The notes under the pieces were generated by a model that saw only the letters and a list, made by a program, of their open reading frames with translations, was not told where the DNA came from and ran no database searches. The position numbers were made by a program, and so were the translations under genes. From Metabacillus endolithicus (lineage in GTDB: Bacteria > Bacillota > Bacilli > Bacillales > Bacillaceae), in NCBI RefSeq assembly GCF_023078335.1, contig NZ_CP095550.1, positions 1,178,001 through 1,242,000 on the forward strand: a stretch of DNA of 64,000 bases, in the 5' to 3' direction. Positions within the stretch are counted from its first letter, which is position 1. Each line of letters starts with the position of its first letter. This document shows positions 43,982 through 51,870 of this stretch, in pieces.

Positions 43982-44026
43982 CAGTGTTTCTTGAATTATT
44001 TGATAATTTAGATTACTTAAATAATT

Positions 44027-44040
44027 TGTATACGCTTACA
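44027..44040 (-). promoter_or_regulatory. Candidate CcpA-binding cre site
   Basis: TGTATACGCTTACA matches the cre consensus TGWAANCGNTNWCA at all but one position. Its centre is roughly 88 bases upstream of the expected transcription start, a position typical of CcpA activation; B. subtilis ilv-leu is CcpA-activated from an upstream cre. Confidence 0.5.
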
Positions 44041-44326
44041 TTGTTGGTATAAGTGGAAAGGCTATTTTAAAAAAATTTAAAACTTTTTTTAAAATCCGCA
44101 AATGTGGAGTTGGAATAAAGGAAATAATTACATCCTTTTTTCGGGGGTGCCAAATGGGTATCTCTGTTTTACTTCTTACCAAATATTACAATGGATCCTA
44201 ATTGAAGAAAACAAACACGTAAGCTAATCTTACAAACTTTTTTAAAGAAGTAGAAATTGATTTACAAAAAACATGAAAAAACCTTCCATTATCTAATAAT
44301 GAAAGGTTTGTATGTATTAGTTATGG

Positions 44327-44368
44327 CGTCCCAGGAGAGATTCGAACTCCCGACCGACGGCTTAGAAG
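44327..44368 (-). repeat. attL, left 42-bp copy of tRNA-Arg 3' end
   Basis: Identical over 42 bases to the 3' part of tRNA-Arg at 53751-53792. Sequence diverges directly after it (CAAAATAATG instead of GCCGTTGCTC), so this copy is a truncated tRNA. Confidence 0.92.
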
Positions 44369-44608
44369 CAAAATAATGCGACTTTTATTAACGCTTATAG
44401 AAAGGTCATTGAACGTTCATTTTTGGCGAACATGTATAACGGTCATTTACCGAACTTTTGACCGATTTCATTATAACACGCATATATAATAGAAGAAAGA
44501 GCTTTTTACCGTATTAGTCTAATTCCTCCTGTTTATAATCTTTTAACTTCTATTTATTAGCTACTTTTAAATTAGGCAGCGCTTTTCTTCTTTGGTATTC
44601 GAAGACAA

Positions 44609-44637
44609 AAAAAGACGCAAGCTATATGTGCCTGCGC
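44609..44637 (-). terminator. Terminator of the 134-aa gene
   Basis: GGCGCAGGC / GCTTGCGTC stem (with G-U pairs) and a seven-T tail on the reverse strand, just past the stop at 44663. Confidence 0.75.
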
Positions 44638-44662
44638 CTCTGTCGTTCTCTTCTTTGTTATA

Positions 44663-45067
44663 TTAAATAGTAGCTATTACGCTGTACCCTCTGTTGTATG
44701 CGTCCTGTGTTAGCTCGTATAGTTCGCTTCTGTCCACTTTTAATGGATTGTATCGCATATATACCGATAAACCTTTATCTGTTACTACGCTTGATATATG
44801 CGCCTTTCTTAGCGTCCTTTCTCTTTCAAGATTTCTGCCAAGAAATGTAACTTCGCTGCCTTCGTCTATTTCGTCTAACAGTATTTTTATAGCTCGCATA
44901 GTAGCCATACTCCTCGTTTCTTCCGGTACATATAGAGACGCAACCTTTACAAGCTCCTTTCCTTCCGCTCTACATTCGTACACCCTTGCGCCTGCTGCAT
45001 AAGCTAGTCCTTTATCTTTTACAGATACCATTAGTACTATTAGGTAACTCTTGCGCTGTTGCCTCAT
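44663..45067 (-). CDS. Element protein of unknown function (134 aa)
   Basis: Protein MRQQRKSYLIVLMVSVKDKG..., with AAGGGGGAAGGCG upstream of the ATG. The N-terminal strand pattern (YLIVLMVSVKDKGLAYAAGARVYECR), a helix after RSMATMRAIKILLDEIDEG and a following strand (SEVTFLGRN) look like an alpha/beta fold that could resemble RNase H-like folds; I see no catalytic acidic set, so this is only a structural impression. Not recognised. It is the leftmost gene of the integrated element and has its own terminator. Confidence 0.6.
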   Translation of the reverse strand: MRQQRKSYLIVLMVSVKDKGLAYAAGARVYECRAEGKELVKVASLYVPEETRSMATMRAIKILLDEIDEGSEVTFLGRNLERERTLRKAHISSVVTDKGLSVYMRYNPLKVDRSELYELTQDAYNRGYSVIATI

Positions 45068-45288
45068 GCGCCTTCCCCCTTAGTTTATAGTAGGCGTTCT
45101 ACTCGCCCAACATAAACATAGGCGCTGCTACTCTTGCGCTTTGGTATGTAAAAATAGTTTTATAAAAAGTGTGCGAAGCGCAACAAAACTAACGAATAAA
45201 ATAACGTATTAGGACGGGAAAAAAGGTTCTTAGAGCATGGGGCTTAGTATTTTCTTAAAGAAAGCAGTAGTTAATAGAAGAATATGAA

Positions 45289-45315
45289 AAAGCGCACCTA
45301 TTAAATATAGTGCGC
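45289..45315 (-). terminator. Terminator of the sigma-like gene
   Basis: GGCGCACTAT / ATAGGTGCGC stem followed by TTTTT on the reverse strand, overlapping the stop codon of the sigma-like gene. Confidence 0.82.
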
Positions 45316-45999
45316 CATCTTCTTACGTATTCGGTTAAAGCTACGTCTTACTTGTTCATGATGTTCTAACCCCACTAAGTTAGATAGCTCCTTTAAGCTT
45401 GCGTCGGGGTATTCGTACCTTGCTAGTAGTAGTAGCCGCTCCTGCTCTGTTAACGAGGTATCTTTAAATATCTGCGTAACTATAGAATTAAAGATAACAT
45501 CTTCTTCTACGTTTACGCTCGTATCTGCTAAGAAGTCCGCAGCCTCTTCCTTTAGTCGCAATACTTGTATATTAAAAGCGCCCTGCTTTGTTTTAGTATT
45601 CGTTCTTATAAGGTCTATAGCTCTGCGGTTACATACGAGTAGTAAAGTCTCATAAAAGTAAAAATCGTCGTAATGGTTGTACTTTTCGCATAGTTTCCAC
45701 GCCTCTTCTAAGAAAATACTTTCGAAGTCTGCAGCGCATAGCTTGCAATTATTCCACCTATGTCCCCACGATTCCGCCTTCTTTCTTAATATACCTGCGA
45801 GATGTCTTAATAGCTTATCTTGCGCTACTTCTGAGCGTGTTAAAGCGTACTGCTCCCATAATTTCTCGACTTGTAGTACGTGTGCAGACAAACTAGGGCG
45901 CTTTTTATTTCGACGCTCTAGCCCTTCCCGTTTTGTTTCCGTTTTTGATTTCATAGTCTCTTGTTGTTTTAGTGCGACTTTATCATACAGTTTAGTCAT
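45301..45999 (-). CDS. Sigma-70-family-like protein of the element
   Basis: Protein of 232 aa. A basic N-terminal 45 residues precede a region-2-like segment (FESIFLEEAWKLCEKYNHYD, then FYFYETLLLVCNRRAIDLIR) with the DLIR end typical of sigma region 2. A region-4-like helix-turn-helix lies near the C-terminus (LTEQERLLLLARYEYPDASLKELSNLVGLEHHEQVRRSFNRIRKKM). Several Cys (NNCKLCAADF) lie ahead of region 2. Such small sigma-like proteins occur in phages and phage-like elements as late or transfer regulators. It could direct transcription of the element's own genes; no target promoter is identified. Confident of fold, not of target. Confidence 0.72.
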   Translation of the reverse strand: MTKLYDKVALKQQETMKSKTETKREGLERRNKKRPSLSAHVLQVEKLWEQYALTRSEVAQDKLLRHLAGILRKKAESWGHRWNNCKLCAADFESIFLEEAWKLCEKYNHYDDFYFYETLLLVCNRRAIDLIRTNTKTKQGAFNIQVLRLKEEAADFLADTSVNVEEDVIFNSIVTQIFKDTSLTEQERLLLLARYEYPDASLKELSNLVGLEHHEQVRRSFNRIRKKMAHYI

Positions 46000-46156
46000 G
46001 TGCCACGCCCCCTTTCAGAAAGGATAGGCGCAGTACACCACTTAACTTGGTATATATATATATCTGCGTCGATTATTGCGCAGCAATTGTTAGCTATAGT
46101 TCTAGTTAGTGTACCGTCTAGCCATGTTAGCTCAACCTAACACGGCTCTTCAACGC

Positions 46157-46187
46157 AAAAAGCCCCAACACATATCTGTGTTAGGCT
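46157..46187 (-). terminator. Leftward terminator, AGCC-type
   Basis: AGCCTAACACA / TGTGTTGGGGCT-type stem ending in TTTTT on the reverse strand. It has the same outer bases and layout as the one at 46496-46525. Confidence 0.7.
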
Positions 46188-46292
46188 CGTTTCTATTCTT
46201 CGCACTCTTCGTCCCTTACCGTAATCTTACATATTTCCCATGTGCTTAGGTTAGATTAAAAGTAACACTACTTAGCTTAAAGGAGACAAAGT

Positions 46293-46430
46293 ATGCGGCA
46301 TAGAAAAAACGTCCTCACTGAAATAGTAATAATAGTAGTAGCAGGCGCTATAATATCTTTTCTGAATACCTTATGGCTAAAATCGATACTCGTTAGAGAA
46401 ATATATAAGGCTAACCGTACTTATCAATAA
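46293..46430 (+). CDS. 45-aa single-span membrane peptide
   Basis: ATG 46293 lies 5 bases after AAAGGAGACA, a strong ribosome site. The peptide begins MRHRKNVLTE, has one hydrophobic helix (IVIIVVAGAIISFLNTLWL), then a basic tail (KSILVREIYKANRTYQ). It is on the + strand while the element's other genes are leftward, and lies between two leftward terminators. Unrecognised. Size and layout suit a small regulatory, toxin-like or lysis-type peptide, but nothing in the sequence proves which. Confidence 0.6.
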   Translation: MRHRKNVLTEIVIIVVAGAIISFLNTLWLKSILVREIYKANRTYQ

Positions 46431-46495
46431 TATGAGTTTCTACGCCTATTGCGTACTTGTTAAAGTAGTAGCATTAGCAGGTACGCTAGATACTC

Positions 46496-46525
46496 AAAAA
46501 GCCCCTACGCATATACGCGAGGCTC
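46496..46525 (-). terminator. Terminator of the 105-aa gene
   Basis: AGCCTCGCGTATATGCGTAGGGGCT hairpin-forming region followed by TTTTT on the reverse strand. Confidence 0.78.
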
Positions 46526-46550
46526 TTTCCTTGTCTTCAATTTTCGTTTG

Positions 46551-46868
46551 TTAGTATATCTCTGCGTAAGCTCTTCCCTCTAAAATACCGAACTCAATTT
46601 TCGCAGGAAGTAACTTCACACCGTCTTGACTCATCATCATAAAGTTCTGCACCCAACCGAATAAGTCAGTCGGTAATGTGTAAGCAATAGCTTTGCTTCC
46701 TTCTTTGACAGTAGCTATCGGTGTTCTGCCGTTCATACCCACAGAAAGTACCTCGTATACTACGCCCTCTTCTGCTGGCGAGTTAAGCTTAGGCATAGCT
46801 AATTTTTTATGTTTACTCACATCTTTGTATATTTTCGCACCTGCTATGTTTGTTATAAATTCCGCCAT
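46551..46868 (-). CDS. Element protein of unknown function (105 aa)
   Basis: Protein MAEFITNIAGAKIYKDVSKHKK..., with AAAAGAGGCG upstream. It looks like a compact beta-rich domain (GVVYEVLSVGMNGRTPIATVKEGSKAIAYTL has alternating strands and turns) ending LEGRAYAEIY. No Cys, no membrane helix. I do not recognise it. A terminator follows and a 660-base empty region precedes it, so it is probably a single-gene unit. Confidence 0.6.
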   Translation of the reverse strand: MAEFITNIAGAKIYKDVSKHKKLAMPKLNSPAEEGVVYEVLSVGMNGRTPIATVKEGSKAIAYTLPTDLFGWVQNFMMMSQDGVKLLPAKIEFGILEGRAYAEIY

Positions 46869-47499
46869 TATTAACGCCTCTTTTCTATGTATTCTAACAA
46901 TATTTTACACTATTCTTTTAACTTTATCACCGTACATTTGTTCTTTTTTATAAGAAACGAAAAATCGTTCGCAGATTAACTAAGCATTTTGCGTTTTTAC
47001 TGCCTCTAAGCAGTAGTGTTGTTAGCATAGTTACCTACAAACAATACACAATAAATACAATTTGTCATATGCGTTAAAAACCCTATAACAGCGATATTTT
47101 TCCACCTATTTGAGGTGTGCACAAAAATGTATATACCTGCTGAGTTAAAAATATATTGCGCAATTTATATACAGCAGTCTCAGCGAAGTAGTGGGGGTGG
47201 CTTGGGGGGGAATTTCCCTTGTAGCACTGACTAGCCTTATTCTGCGTTTTTTTATTGTGCAAAGAAATACATTTGCAATAAGAAAGATACCGAAAGTTAA
47301 TTCATACTAAAAGCTTTCTGTACCTATACTTATTCAAGCGCGAATCTATCGACTGATAAATGTGTTACAACACAATTAACTTTAAGTCTACGTATACTTT
47401 CTAATCTAGATGCACCCTATCACCATTTACATATATCGCCCTAAGTATACACTTAGCTAAACGTATACAACAGTCATATAAGCCTAACGTAACCATAAA
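46869..47499. other. Non-coding region of the element with dyad and G tract
   Basis: No supportable gene. It holds a palindrome ATTGCGCAAT (47155-47164), flanking TATATAC copies, GCTGAG (47139-47144) inverted against CTCAGC (47179-47184), and a G-rich block (47191-47210). Could be a recombinase, replication or transfer site; unproven. Confidence 0.4.
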
Positions 47500-47524
47500 A
47501 AAGAGCGCATTAACTGCGCTTAAT
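47500..47524 (-). terminator. Terminator of the serine recombinase gene
   Basis: AGCGCA / TGCGCT stem with a six-T tail on the reverse strand, next to the stop at 47530. Confidence 0.82.
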
Positions 47525-47529
47525 TTGTG

Positions 47530-48111
47530 CTATCGTGTTATGCCATGTCGTTTTAATAGTCGATAAAACTTAACTCTAGGTATATTGTATTTATCGCATA
47601 TCATAGTAACAGGTATAACTCCCTCTTTATATTCATTAATAGCATGCTGCACCGCTGCGTTACTTATATCTAAATCTGGTTTGCGCCCCACATGCTTACC
47701 TTCTTCTTTTGCTCTTTTCATGCCTTCCATGCGCTTCTCTGCTAACATATTCAATTCCATTTCGGCTACTGCGCCTAGCATTGTAACTAGGAACTTTCCA
47801 ACGTATGAAGACGTGTCTAGCTTTTCGCCTTTGAAGTCTAATACTACTAGACTCACTTTCTTATCGTTTAACAACTCGACTATCTCTAACAAGTCTTTTG
47901 TGTTACGTGCTATACGGTCTATGCGTGTTACTGCTATTGTATCACCTTCTACTACTTTAGCTAAAAGCTTCTGTAATCCTTCGCGTTCTGTATTTTTACC
48001 CGTAGACTTGTCTTCTACTAGCTTAATATCTTGTTCGTATTGACGCAGCAGCTTACGTTGTGTAGATATATTTTGACCTGTTGTGCTCACTCGTCCGTAA
48101 CCATATATCAT
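47530..48111 (-). CDS. Serine recombinase (resolvase/invertase family)
   Basis: Protein of 193 aa. N-terminal catalytic domain with nucleophile Ser9 in GYGRVSTTGQ and the conserved Arg motif TRIDRIARNTKDLLEIV. A dimer helix follows (FLVTMLGAVAEMELNMLAEKRMEGM), then a C-terminal Hin-type helix-turn-helix (VTMICDKYNIPRVKFYRLLKR). It should cut and rejoin DNA at short dyad sites, acting as resolvase or invertase. In an element that already has a tyrosine integrase it may resolve multimers or invert a segment. The dyad-rich region at 47130-47190 lies just downstream and is a candidate target. Confidence 0.9.
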   Translation of the reverse strand: MIYGYGRVSTTGQNISTQRKLLRQYEQDIKLVEDKSTGKNTEREGLQKLLAKVVEGDTIAVTRIDRIARNTKDLLEIVELLNDKKVSLVVLDFKGEKLDTSSYVGKFLVTMLGAVAEMELNMLAEKRMEGMKRAKEEGKHVGRKPDLDISNAAVQHAINEYKEGVIPVTMICDKYNIPRVKFYRLLKRHGITR

Positions 48112-48292
48112 TATGTCCGTTTCCCCTTTGTGTACCTTAATTGTTTCGTTAATAAAATACTAGCACAACCATAATAACGATACAATCTTTCGTTACAAAC
48201 TTAACTACTAACAAGTGCGCATATAACAACGGTTATAATTATCAGAAAACAGTGTATCAATCGTATACCTTTCGATACAAAAAAACCTGCAG

Positions 48293-48300
48293 AAAAGTTC
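48293..48300 (+). repeat. Left target-site repeat of the IS
   Basis: AAAAGTTC, repeated at 49986-49993 directly outside the other IS end (7 or 8 bases, depending on where the terminal C is assigned). Confidence 0.7.
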
Positions 48301-49985
48301 GAGGCCACTGAAAATCTGACGATTTTAAAGATTATTCATGTAAGTTTAAAAAGAGCCGACTTTAATTCCTAAAAAAGGAAAAAAGTCGGCTCTTTCTTTG
48401 CATTAGCCACATATTTTCTCTAATTTTACCCTAGTAGCTTTAGAATTCTTTTAATGTTTACCGTAAATATAGCCATGGCGCCTTGCAACTCCATGCTAAT
48501 TAGACCCGAGGATTTTGCCACATTATACCCGTGTCTGTGTTTTAGCTCACTATTTTTCGCTTCAATTTTATAACGTTCTTTAGACTTTTCCTTAAAATAC
48601 ACACTACTCTGGAATTGTGCTTGGGATGAATGTTGATCAGACTTAAGGGAAACAGAATATGTTTTACTTTTGGCTCCCTCTTTGTAGCACCCTTCTCTGA
48701 AAGGACATCTCTTGCATTTTTCAACATTAAAATAGTAGGTATCAACTTGGTTTTTGCCTACTCCTTTTTTACCTTGCCTAGCTTTTCGTACAGCCATATG
48801 TCCTGCCTTGCAGACATACATGCCCGCATCCTTATTGAATCCGAATTCATCCTCTTTTTTCGGGTACCCTGAGTTATTGAAGGATTTAATTTTGAGACCA
48901 GTTTGATTCCATTTTCCTTACTATATTGAATGTTGTCTTTCTCAGAATATGCAGTATCCCCAATAACTGTTTCAATATCCATTCCTGCATTTATACTTTT
49001 CTCAATAAGTGTCTGCAGCTCTTTTCCATCATTTTTTTCACCGGTTGTAATCGTTGCGGCTGTAATAATTCTCTCTTCACTCATCGCGAGATGAGTTTTA
49101 TAGCCAAAGAAGGATGAGTCAGCTGCTTTGTGTCCTACTTTGGCATCTAGGTCTTTCATGGACTGGAGCTGTTCGATATCATCTGCAACAGTTTCTTTCA
49201 GGAGATTAAGATGTTCCTTGACTTTTGGATACTCTAAAAGGTTTTCTTCCTTTTCAATCACTTCAATGAGCTCTTGGGAGTAAGTAATCTCATCTTCAAG
49301 TACATCATTGTTCGGTTTTACGGGGAATTTCTCCTTCATACTCTCGTTAATTTTATAAATTGTTTTCCTGAGATTTTTGGAGCGCTCCATGAGTATTTCT
49401 TTTGGAGTCATTTGATTATATCGGGCCTTTGTGTGGGTGGCATCTACAATAATGGACTTGCTTTTAATAATCTCTTTCTCAATGGCAATTTCCACTGTCT
49501 TATCGATAAGCATGTCTAATAAGTTCATGTCTTTTATCCTAAGCTTACGAAACTTTGTCAAAGAACTTGAATCAATAACGGCTTCCTCCGGAGCCATATC
49601 CAAAAAATATTTGAAGGACATATCATATTTTGAACGCTCGACAATATCAACATCTGAAACATCATGAATGCTTTTTAAAAACAAATATTTAAACATGCGA
49701 ATAGGATCTATCGCATTCCGCCCATTATCTAGACAATATTTATCCTTTAATTCTTCGTAAATAAAAGAAAAGTCGATCAGGTCCTTAATTCTGCGTAACA
49801 TATTATCCTGAGGAACGACGATATCATAAAGAGCCACATATGGACTAAACATCATTGTTTGTTGTTTTTGTATCATTGGAAACCACCCACTTATATTTAT
49901 AATTTTAATTATAAAGTAAAAAAGGTAGAAAGGTTCACCTAAGTGACTCTTTCTACCTTTTTCTTGGACTTTTTCAGTGGCCTCG
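48300..49985 (-). mobile_element. IS1182-family insertion sequence
   Basis: About 1,686 bp with terminal inverted repeats beginning CGAGGCCACTGAAAA at both ends, flanked by the direct repeat AAAAGTT(C). One transposase gene read leftward, broken by a frameshift. Removing the IS restores a hairpin with a 9-bp stem AAAAACCTG / CAGGTTTTT. Confidence 0.88.
48426..49876 (-). pseudogene. IS1182-family transposase, two frames joined at A AAA AAG
   Basis: DDE transposase. Start ATG 49876 (MIQKQQTMMFSPYVALYD). Acidic residues lie in IIVDATHTKARY and VIGDTAYSEKDNIQ in frame 1 and IEAKNSELKHRHGYN in frame 2. The frames meet at 48854-48860, where A AAA AAG sits in the correct phase for -1 slippage, giving KK-EDEFGFNKDAGMYVCKAGHMAVRK. 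Joined length about 483 aa. Either one A is missing or frameshifting is programmed; most IS1182 transposases are single frames, favouring an indel. Frame 2 also holds a Cys cluster (CKRCPFREGC). Confidence 0.85.
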
Positions 49986-50104
49986 AAAAGTTCCCACAGG
50001 TTTTTAAGGGCGCGAAGAATGGCGAAGACGAAAGTTTTATAAGACATTCTGAAGACGAACGTACTTTACCGGAACAAAAATCATTAATATATATAAAGAG
50101 AATT

Positions 50105-50140
50105 GACATCCCTCACTCACTATGGACGTGAGAGATTGTC
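50105..50140. terminator. Hairpin after the 66-aa gene
   Basis: GACATCCCTCAC / GTGAGAGATTGTC imperfect stem around the stop of the small membrane gene; no strong T tail, so termination is uncertain. Confidence 0.4.
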
Positions 50141-50320
50141 ATTTTCTTTTGGGCGTATGAGTTGAGCAAACAAAGCAGCACACAGCACTTCAAGTACAAA
50201 ATTAAGTACCTTCTGTAACTGCACAGCACTAATATGTACTGTAATTACTCCGTTCATCAAACATAAAACTACCACAATAACAAAAATCATACCTAATAAA
50301 AGTGTCTTATTCATTTTCAT
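50120..50320 (-). CDS. Small two-helix membrane protein of the element
   Basis: Protein of 66 aa, MKMNKTLLLGMIFVIVVVLC..., with GGGGTGG upstream. Two hydrophobic helices (TLLLGMIFVIVVVLCLMNGV and LNFVLEVLCAALFAQLI) are joined by a short polar loop, with a polar tail (RPKENDNLSRP). No family recognised. Phage holins have a similar size and topology, but there is no lysis gene beside it. Confidence 0.55.
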   Translation of the reverse strand: MKMNKTLLLGMIFVIVVVLCLMNGVITVHISAVQLQKVLNFVLEVLCAALFAQLIRPKENDNLSRP

Positions 50321-50644
50321 CTTACCGCCACCCCGCGCATCTAATTTTACGACAGGGTGCGCTATTACGCGTTCCTTAGAAGATGGCTGCCTCTAAGCCA
50401 ACCTCCCCCACGCATTATTAATATTTTACTATATTTTACTAATGAAATACAGCAAAATATAACAAATATCTCTATATTTCCCTCCCCCTGAGTTTTGCAA
50501 ACCTCTCCCGATAGGAACTAGCAGCGGTTGCATATCTGTAAACTGCGGTAAACATTCGAAGAACACGGCAAACGCAGATACAACAACACTTTATTGCGAT
50601 AAAGCGATAAAACACAAGTGTTTACATTTACTTTTGTATACGCA
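50321..50644. other. Non-coding region with tandem 10-bp repeats
   Basis: No supportable gene. Two adjacent perfect copies of TATTTTACTA (50422-50441) and a nearby inverted relative (AGCAAAATAT, 50451-50460) may be an operator for the 66-aa gene. Also a GCGATAAA direct repeat near 50596-50611. Confidence 0.4.
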
Positions 50645-50675
50645 AAAAGACGGCTATAAAGCCGCCTGTATACGC
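50645..50675 (-). terminator. Terminator of the three-gene element operon
   Basis: GGCGGCTT / AGCCGTC stem followed by TTTTT on the reverse strand, overlapping the stop of the 94-aa gene. Confidence 0.78.
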
Positions 50676-50938
50676 TCCAATAGAGCCTCCTTATATCTCC
50701 TATAAACGTTCGCTAACTCAGTACGAACTCTGGCGCATTCCTCAATATCTGCGCCCATACTTTGCATATTGAAATATACGTTTTGTGCGTCGTTATAGAT
50801 TTTTCGCAGCTCTTTTAGGCTAGGCTCTTCCATATTGTAGCCGCTCATATCTGCGTCTATATAAAGCCCTGTAGAATATTTCAGTACGTTACCGTCACAG
50901 TCGATAGTAAAGAACTTTTCATCTTGGATAATTCGCAT
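50654..50938 (-). CDS. Element protein of unknown function (94 aa)
   Basis: Protein MRIIQDEKFFTIDCDGNVLK.... A short beta N-terminus (about residues 1-30) is followed by two long helices (PSLKELRKIYNDAQNVYFNM and CARVRTELANVYRRYKEALLERIQ). RBS AGAAGGGAG upstream. Third gene of a leftward operon with the 63-aa and 205-aa proteins (gaps of 20 and 17 bases). Unrecognised. Confidence 0.6.
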   Translation of the reverse strand: MRIIQDEKFFTIDCDGNVLKYSTGLYIDADMSGYNMEEPSLKELRKIYNDAQNVYFNMQSMGADIEECARVRTELANVYRRYKEALLERIQAAL

Positions 50939-50958
50939 ATTTAACTCCCTTCTGCCCT

Positions 50959-51150
50959 CTATTCGTTTTGTTCTGCCTCTTCCTTCAAGTAACGTTTAGC
51001 CACAGCATATGCGGTCATATTTGCGTTGCTAGGGTTGGCGTGAGCTATATGTTCTAAAACTGTAAGCTCATCTCTGTTTATTGTCTTGCCTTCATTTATC
51101 TTGCGTTTGATTTCCTCAGCTCTCACGCGTAATGCGTTATATTTGTTCAA
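50959..51150 (-). CDS. Element protein of unknown function (63 aa)
   Basis: Helical, charged protein MNKYNALRVRAEEIKRKINE... ending YLKEEAEQNE, with AAGGAGGA upstream. Middle gene of the leftward three-gene operon. No family recognised. The helix-rich, highly charged sequence could be a small DNA- or protein-binding adaptor, which is a guess. Confidence 0.6.
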   Translation of the reverse strand: MNKYNALRVRAEEIKRKINEGKTINRDELTVLEHIAHANPSNANMTAYAVAKRYLKEEAEQNE

Positions 51151-51167
51151 TGTGTTATCCTCCTTCT

Positions 51168-51785
51168 TTATTCGCCCTTTATGCTGCGAGGTACAACGCC
51201 TCTTAAAAGTTGTTCGTTATCAAAATCAGAAATCATTGCGTACTGTTCGCGTTGTCTCGTACCGTAGCCATTAAGACGGTAAAGAGTAGTAATTGCTTTA
51301 GGGTGAACTAGAAAGGTGACTGTCCTAGCAAGTTCCTCGTAATGCGCTCTAATCCTAGCTATTTCAAGGCTCTTTTCTACATACAGCTCTTTTGCCTTTC
51401 TCTGCTCCTCTATAGCTGCCTCTACATACTCCTCTTGGTATTCATTACTCCACGCTTTAAACGCGTTTTCTAAGTCTTTTAGGGTTATGGTACGACTTCC
51501 TATATGCCTTGCTACTTCATACTTCTGCTTAGCTATAGTCAAGTCACTTTCTGCCTTCGTTAATTGTTCGTTAACTTCCTCTAGCTCTTTGTCCTTAGAT
51601 ACACCTTCGACTACTGAAGACTTAACCGCGTTGTCCCTTTTCACCTTTAGGGCTTGTACTAGTGCCTCTTTTTCTCTAACACTTTCTGCGTACTCCGCTG
51701 TACGTTTACGGTTCTTCTCCGTCTCTTCATGGTATTGATTTAGTAGCTCGAAAGTAGGAAGTTTGCGTTCTTTTTTATTTTCCAT
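51168..51785 (-). CDS. Coiled-coil element protein (205 aa)
   Basis: Protein MENKKERKLPTFELLNQYHE.... Residues 10-100 have coiled-coil-like spacing (REKEALVQALKVKRDNAVK, LEEVNEQLTKAESDLTIAKQKYEV). A less regular helical region follows (FKAWSNEYQEEYVEAAIEEQ), then a C-terminal segment VTFLVHPKAITTLYRLNGYG. RBS AAAGGGGAT. First gene of the leftward operon. Not recognised. Possibly structural or scaffold-like, but no phage homology is evident to me. Confidence 0.6.
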   Translation of the reverse strand: MENKKERKLPTFELLNQYHEETEKNRKRTAEYAESVREKEALVQALKVKRDNAVKSSVVEGVSKDKELEEVNEQLTKAESDLTIAKQKYEVARHIGSRTITLKDLENAFKAWSNEYQEEYVEAAIEEQRKAKELYVEKSLEIARIRAHYEELARTVTFLVHPKAITTLYRLNGYGTRQREQYAMISDFDNEQLLRGVVPRSIKGE

Positions 51786-51825
51786 TTTAATCCCCTTTTC
51801 CTTATTAATCGCAGCTCAAAGGCAA

Positions 51826-51870
51826 TAAAAAAAGGTAACGGCTGCTTCTATTAAAAGCATGCCACTACCT
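51826..51870 (-). terminator. Leftward terminator upstream of the coiled-coil gene
   Basis: AGGTAGTGGC...GCCGTTACCT-type hairpin with internal GCTT / GAAGC pairing and a seven-T tail. It ends a transcript coming from 51871-52170, where no normal gene is present. Confidence 0.78.

Noticed and set aside
49943-50131. 62-aa forward frame with a plausible acidic C-terminal half
   Set aside because: Starts inside the IS end. After removing the IS the frame continues upstream without ATG, GTG or TTG to a stop, so no gene is supported.
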